From positions 1-8,258 of the forward strand of contig WJKL01000103.1 in the NCBI GenBank assembly GCA_014729145.1: a stretch of DNA of 8,258 nucleotides. Reading direction: 5' to 3'. The notes below the pieces were generated by a model, which was given only the letters and a program-made list of their open reading frames with translations, ran no database searches and was not told the origin of the DNA. The DNA is from Candidatus Woesearchaeota archaeon. GTDB taxonomy: Archaea > Nanobdellota > Nanobdellia > Woesearchaeales > WJKL01. Each line of letters begins with the position of its first letter. The stretch's first letter is position 1. The position numbers and the translations under genes were made by a program. Below are positions 5,797 through 8,258 of this stretch, piece after piece.

Positions 5797-6800
5797 TTTC
5801 TTCTCCTCCGATATATTTTTTTTATTATTGATTCATATTCTATTACTGCTCTCTGCAAATCATCTTTTGCTATTCTTTCTTTTTCTGTGTGTGAATATTC
5901 ATTTTCCCCAGGACCAAATACTACTGCTGGACATTTTTGAGCCCAAAAATACATTTCTGTAAATGCAGGTATTGTTTCTCTTTTTCCTGGAAAGATACTC
6001 AAATATTCTTCATCTTTTGCTAAGGCAGATTCAAATGAATAATCATATTTCAACTTTATTTTATCTGTTTCTAATTTACTTAACAAAGATTTTATTTCTT
6101 CGTTGCTTTTCGTAGTTCTAATCTCAACAAATGCTTCTGCATATTTTGAAACCTTATTTGGAGCATCTCCTCCTTTAATAAATCCCACGTTTGTTGTTGT
6201 TTTTCCTAAATAATCATCATCAGGAAAATCAATAGCGTCCATTGAATTTATTGTATCTACTAATTTGTTTATTGCAGATTCTCCTTGCCAAGGTCTTGAT
6301 CCGTGTGCAGATTTTCCATAACATTTGATTTTGAAGCCAAGCAAACCTTTCTGTCCAATTATTGGATTGAAATTTGTAGGTTCTCCAACTACTGTGTATC
6401 TTGGATTGATTAGATTAACTGCTTTATAGATTCCAGTGAAATTAGTCTCTTCATCTACATCGAATAACAAAGCAAAGTCTTTCATTCTTTTCTTTTTTGC
6501 ATTTTCTCCTGCAATAATCATGGATGCTAAACTTGCTTTTGCATCACAGCTTCCTCTTCCGTAAAGATATTTGCTGTCTTCATAGATTTCTAGCTGTCCT
6601 GGAACAGTATCCATGTGTGTTGTCAATAACAATTTTGGATTTCCATATGTTGCTAAGATGTTAAATGAATCATTTACTTTTTGAATCTTTACATCAAAGT
6701 TTTTCTTTAATCTATTTTCTAGGTATTTTCCAATAGCTAGTTCTTTTCCTGATTCAGATGGTATTTCTACCAGTTTTTTTGTTAATTCTATTGCGTTCAT
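5790..6800 (-). CDS. M20 family metallohydrolase (ArgE/DapE/LysK-like)
   Basis: A 336-aa di-zinc amidohydrolase or peptidase of the M20 clan. Metal and catalytic residues are visible in order: His62 and Asp64 (TTHMDTVPG), bridging Asp86 (GRGSCDAKASL), Glu117-Glu118 (DVDEETNF), Glu140 (VVGEPTNF), the dimer-domain His166 (SAHGSRPWQGESA) and His304 (EYSHTEKERI). The length and the VGEPT motif resemble N-acetylornithine deacetylase, succinyl-diaminopimelate desuccinylase and LysW-lysine hydrolase rather than the longer PepD/carnosinase types. ATG 6800 has GGAGG at 6808-6812, seven bases upstream. It sits between hisI and hisB, which suggests a job in amino acid metabolism, but no step of the normal histidine pathway uses an M20 enzyme. 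The tail ends in a basic RRRRKC. Confidence 0.9.
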   Translation of the reverse strand: MNAIELTKKLVEIPSESGKELAIGKYLENRLKKNFDVKIQKVNDSFNILATYGNPKLLLTTHMDTVPGQLEIYEDSKYLYGRGSCDAKASLASMIIAGENAKKKRMKDFALLFDVDEETNFTGIYKAVNLINPRYTVVGEPTNFNPIIGQKGLLGFKIKCYGKSAHGSRPWQGESAINKLVDTINSMDAIDFPDDDYLGKTTTNVGFIKGGDAPNKVSKYAEAFVEIRTTKSNEEIKSLLSKLETDKIKLKYDYSFESALAKDEEYLSIFPGKRETIPAFTEMYFWAQKCPAVVFGPGENEYSHTEKERIAKDDLQRAVIEYESIIKKIYRRRRKC

Positions 6801-6813
6801 TTTGTTTCCTCCA

Positions 6814-7161
6814 TTAAATATATTCTAATTGATTATCTTTGATTCTTCTGTAATAACATGATTTTCTGTTAGTATGACATGCGTTTTCTTTAACTGGTTC
6901 AACTAAGTACAATAGAGAGTTTTGCTCACAATTGATTCTTATTTCTTTTATCTTGAGATAATCTCCACTTGTTTTTCCTTTTTCCCATAATTCATTTCTG
7001 CTTCTGCTCCAGTAAGTTGCATTTCTTGTAGCTAATGTATTATCATATGCTTTTTTGTTAGCAAAAGCTACAAACAAAACATCTTTTGTATTGATGTCTT
7101 GAGTTATAACTGGAATTAGTTTACTGAAATCTAATTTTAGTTCTAAGGTTTCTTCTTTCAT
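6814..7161 (-). CDS. hisI: Phosphoribosyl-AMP cyclohydrolase
   Basis: Third step of histidine synthesis, opening the adenine ring of phosphoribosyl-AMP; a Zn enzyme. At 115 aa it is the single-domain archaeal form, without the HisE pyrophosphohydrolase domain. Family motifs are LIPVITQDINTKDVLFVAF, ATYWSRSRNELWEKGKTSGD (49-67) and ACHTNRKSCYYRR (94-106) with Cys95 and Cys102. The usual DCDxD motif reads NCEQN (77-81): the Zn cysteine Cys78 is kept, but the three aspartates are Asn, Glu and Asn. The start ATG 7161 overlaps the hisG stop as ATGA, with GGAGAAGG upstream, indicating translational coupling. The stop is two bases upstream of the next gene's ribosome site. Confidence 0.95.
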   Translation of the reverse strand: MKEETLELKLDFSKLIPVITQDINTKDVLFVAFANKKAYDNTLATRNATYWSRSRNELWEKGKTSGDYLKIKEIRINCEQNSLLYLVEPVKENACHTNRKSCYYRRIKDNQLEYI

Positions 7162-7838
7162 TTAACCTTCTCCAGCATATTTTTCAAATTATACAGTTTT
7201 TCTTTTTTGGATTTATCCAATTCTTTTTTGGAATAAAGAGAACATTCAGAACTCATCAAAACTTTTTCTACAACTAATCCATAGTTTTTCAAAGTTTCAC
7301 CTGTTTGAGATGCTTCAATCACTCCATCTACTAATTTGTAATATGCCTTGAGTTCTGTTTTTCCAATTGAAGGAAAAAGCTGCGCTTTATCTTTTCTATC
7401 ACTTAGCCAAACCCTATCTGTAGATTTTATACCCAGTTGTGTAATGTTATCTACAGATTTTAGATAATTTAAAGCAATGTTTGGATACTCGCTGGCATAA
7501 ATTACAGTTCCAAGAATGTCTGTTCTTACAGCTACAACTATATCCACTTTGCCTATATCTAACCCTAATATCTTTTTGCTCTCTATCCCTGCAAGATCCC
7601 AATCTTTAGCCCAATCATCTCCACAGAAATAAGCATCACAATAGCCCATATTTGCTAATGCAGGAAATTCTTGAGGTCTTGCTTCTCTTGCTTCAATCCA
7701 TGGAATGTTTATTTCCAAAGGTTTATTTTTCCCTAAGTTATCAATGTATATTCCTGCTTTTTCTAGAAGATATGATAATCCTCCCCTTTTAGGATCAACC
7801 ATTGAACCATTAGGTATTCCTAGTTTTAATTTAGTCAT
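7158..7838 (-). CDS. hisG: ATP phosphoribosyltransferase, short form
   Basis: First and committed step of histidine synthesis, joining ATP and PRPP. From ATG 7838 the protein is 226 aa. Recognisable parts are the N-terminal KLKLGIPNGSM, ARPQEFPALANMGYCDAYFCGDD (53-75), DIVVAVR (99-105), YASEYPNIALNYL and the PRPP-binding loop VIEASQTGETLKNYG (173-187). The sequence stops after the catalytic domain, so the C-terminal ACT-like histidine-feedback domain of long HisG is absent. Short HisG in bacteria depends on HisZ, which is not seen here. The ATG at 7910 would start inside the tRNA gene and is rejected. ATG 7838 has GGAGATGAT upstream and matches family starts. The gene begins 31 nt after tRNA-His. 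Confidence 0.93.
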   Translation of the reverse strand: MTKLKLGIPNGSMVDPKRGGLSYLLEKAGIYIDNLGKNKPLEINIPWIEAREARPQEFPALANMGYCDAYFCGDDWAKDWDLAGIESKKILGLDIGKVDIVVAVRTDILGTVIYASEYPNIALNYLKSVDNITQLGIKSTDRVWLSDRKDKAQLFPSIGKTELKAYYKLVDGVIEASQTGETLKNYGLVVEKVLMSSECSLYSKKELDKSKKEKLYNLKNMLEKVK

Positions 7839-7842
7839 TTTT

Positions 7843-7851
7843 ATCATCTCC
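7843..7851 (-). promoter_or_regulatory. Shine-Dalgarno of hisG
   Basis: GGAGATGAT closely matches the 16S anti-SD complement GGAGGTGAT. The GGAG core is nine bases before ATG 7838. It decides the start, because it covers the alternative ATGs at 7847 and 7853. It would remain in the message after tRNA 3' processing. Confidence 0.75.
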
Positions 7852-7869
7852 ATATATTTGATTAGAAGG

Positions 7870-7956
7870 GGCGATAGGCGAGAATCGAACTCGCTCCATA
7901 AGATTACCATTATTAGAATCCACAGTCTTATATTCTACCATTAAACTACTATCGCC
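7870..7956 (-). tRNA. tRNA-His (anticodon GTG), intron-containing
   Basis: The - strand folds into a full cloverleaf. The acceptor stem GCGATAG/CTATCGC has seven perfect pairs, preceded by an encoded extra G (-1) that faces discriminator C73; both are histidine identity marks. The D arm is GTTT-AATGGTA-GAAT. The anticodon stem TAAGA/TCTTA pairs perfectly only after a 15-nt intron is removed, giving loop CTGTGGA with anticodon GTG. The variable loop has four bases, and the T arm is GCGAG-TTCGATT-CTCGC. The next bases are CCT, so CCA is not encoded. The gene is directly upstream of hisG on the same strand. Confidence 0.97.
7905..7919 (-). other. 15-nt archaeal intron in tRNA-His, position 37/38
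   Basis: The intron reads ATTCTAATAATGGTA. Removing it restores the seven-base anticodon loop and stem. A bulge-helix-bulge can be drawn: bulge GG^A, a four-pair central helix between exon CTGT (32-35) and intron ATGG (two of the pairs are wobble), and bulge TA^A beside the anticodon stem. The inner intron helix is very weak, so a relaxed form is likely. Confidence 0.85.
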
Positions 7957-7977
7957 ATTATTATTATTATTATTATT
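7957..7977. repeat. Trinucleotide repeat (ATT)7 next to tRNA-His
   Basis: Seven perfect ATT units on the + strand ((AAT)7 in the transcript) abut the 5' end of the tRNA. It would give an unstructured leader before the RNase P site. Copy number may vary by slippage. Confidence 0.85.
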
Positions 7978-7996
7978 CAAGAAATCATAACTAAAA

Positions 7997-8080
7997 CTAC
8001 TTTGAGTGAATAATCTGCTTAAAGTGAATACAACCAGCAGATTTTACTGCTTTTGCCTCAAATTTAGTGATTTTAGCCAT
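7997..8080 (-). CDS. Possible 27-codon leaderless ORF ahead of tRNA-His
   Basis: ATG 8080 begins MAKITKFEAKAVKSAG and runs 27 codons to TAG at 7997-7999. It ends with two similar blocks, IHFK and IHSK, each with a CAC histidine codon. A TATA box 28 bp upstream of the ATG gives the same leaderless geometry as map, the 126-aa gene and hisS. It could be a true small protein, a leader peptide for the tRNA-His/hisG transcript, or a chance ORF in the 5' leader. I recognise no family. Confidence 0.35.
   Translation of the reverse strand: MAKITKFEAKAVKSAGCIHFKQIIHSK
8012..8043. repeat. Inverted repeat AATCTGCT/AGCAGATT in the tRNA-His leader
   Basis: Two perfect 8-bp arms at 8012-8019 and 8036-8043 flank a 16-nt loop. 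A direct repeat AGTGAATA (8005-8012 and 8023-8030) overlaps it. In the transcript this would form a hairpin within the 3' half of the 27-codon ORF, covering the first of its two histidine codons in the loop. No known riboswitch fold is recognised. Confidence 0.45.
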
Positions 8081-8104
8081 TTTAACTAAAAATAATGTCT
8101 ATTT

Positions 8105-8112
8105 TATTTAAA
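8105..8112 (-). promoter_or_regulatory. TATA box of the tRNA-His/hisG transcript
   Basis: TTTAAATA on the - strand is preceded by purine-rich GGAAGG, a plausible BRE. It predicts a start near 8081, right at the ATG of the 27-codon ORF and about 125 nt before tRNA-His. No better box is seen closer to the tRNA or before hisG. Confidence 0.6.
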
Positions 8113-8122
8113 CCTTCCGGTT

Positions 8123-8147
8123 AAAAAAGCACAAAAAACATTAAAAA
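8123..8147 (-). terminator. Oligo-T terminator after the right-edge gene
   Basis: On the - strand three T runs follow the stop of the right-edge gene: T5 at 8143-8147, T6 at 8133-8138 and T6 at 8123-8128. Runs like this end transcription in archaea. The palindrome just before them could add a short hairpin. Confidence 0.5.
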
Positions 8148-8171
8148 CATTACATTTGTAATGTATTTGTA
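8148..8171. promoter_or_regulatory. Second copy of the putative RHH-HisRS operator
   Basis: Reads CATTAC-ATTT-GTAATGTATTTGTA on the + strand and matches the hisS element at 3534-3557 in 22 of 24 positions. With flanking bases the inverted repeat is perfect over eight (ACATTACA/TGTAATGT, 8147-8164), and TTTGTAAT is repeated 11 bp apart (8155-8162 and 8166-8173). It lies about 35 bp upstream of the TATA box for the tRNA-His/hisG transcript. An AT-rich box at 8171-8180 stands in roughly the same place relative to the element as the hisS TATA does to its copy. Confidence 0.6.
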
Positions 8172-8176
8172 ATATT

Positions 8177-8258
8177 TTAATTGTTTTTTGCTAAAATTAG
8201 CTTTTCAAAATTACCCAAATTTTCATCGTTTTTCACTAATTTTAATCCATCATCTTCA
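8177..8258 (-). CDS. 3' end of an unknown protein (partial)
   Basis: A frame open from the right edge gives 26 residues (starts EDDGLKLVKNDENLGNFEK) before TAA at 8177-8179. The charged, evenly mixed composition looks like the end of a real protein. T runs further down the strand would end its transcript. Too short to assign. Confidence 0.45.
   Translation of the reverse strand, partial: EDDGLKLVKNDENLGNFEKLILAKNN

Noticed and set aside
7440..7453. GTGTAATGTTAT in hisG as a third operator
   Set aside because: Only one half-site matches and there is no inverted partner; likely chance within coding sequence.
7839..7910. Longer hisG start at 7910
   Set aside because: It would begin inside the tRNA-His gene and add 24 residues unlike the HisG family. 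ATG 7838 has a good Shine-Dalgarno and the family N-terminus.
8147..8164. Palindrome as nothing more than a terminator hairpin for the right-edge gene
   Set aside because: T runs do follow it, so a terminator role is possible, but that does not explain the 22/24 match that extends past the palindrome to the hisS element.
1..8258. CRISPR array, insertion sequence or phage signs
   Set aside because: No spaced repeats, transposase, terminal repeats or phage-type genes were seen on either strand.

Overview
The window looks like chromosomal DNA from a small-genome, AT-rich archaeon, most plausibly a DPANN lineage such as Woesearchaeota or Pacearchaeota. The lineage is inference. The support is a type II methionine aminopeptidase, archaeal TATA boxes about 27 bp ahead of start codons (leaderless transcripts), a tRNA-His with a bulge-helix-bulge intron, and very tight packing with overlapping convergent genes.

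Left part (1-2128): the 3' end of an unknown gene with a hydrophobic stretch (+), then map, type II methionine aminopeptidase (+). Two small orphan genes follow, divergent from each other: a 116-aa protein (-) and a 126-aa protein with a very basic centre (+). An 84-bp gap between them carries a back-to-back pair of TATA boxes. Both convergent junctions overlap: map with the 116-aa gene by 9 bp, and the 126-aa gene with hisS by 20 bp.

Right part (8080 down to 2109, all on the - strand) is a histidine neighbourhood. In transcription order it holds a TATA box and a possible 27-codon leaderless ORF, tRNA-His(GTG) with a 15-nt intron, hisG (short form), hisI, an M20 metallohydrolase, a doubtful small ORF, hisB, a HAD phosphatase-nucleoside hydrolase fusion, and hisS. 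The tRNA ends 31 nt before the hisG start, so tRNA and operon are probably one primary transcript. hisD, hisC, hisA, hisF, hisH, hisE and hisZ are not in the window. The last 80 bases hold the 3' end of another - strand gene.

Main discovery candidate: the histidyl-tRNA synthetase carries an in-frame N-terminal ribbon-helix-helix (RHH) DNA-binding domain. A 24-bp element, CATTAC-N4-GTAATGTATTTGTA, lies across the hisS start codon just downstream of its TATA box (3534-3557). It recurs with 22 of 24 identities at 8148-8171, upstream of the tRNA-His/hisG transcript. This suggests that one protein charges tRNA-His, senses histidine or uncharged tRNA-His, and represses both its own gene and the histidine operon. 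Several enzymes also depart from family consensus at key positions: HisRS motif 3 arginine, HisI aspartate triad, one HisB histidine ligand, and the nucleoside hydrolase histidine. These could mean divergence, altered chemistry or a repurposed pathway.
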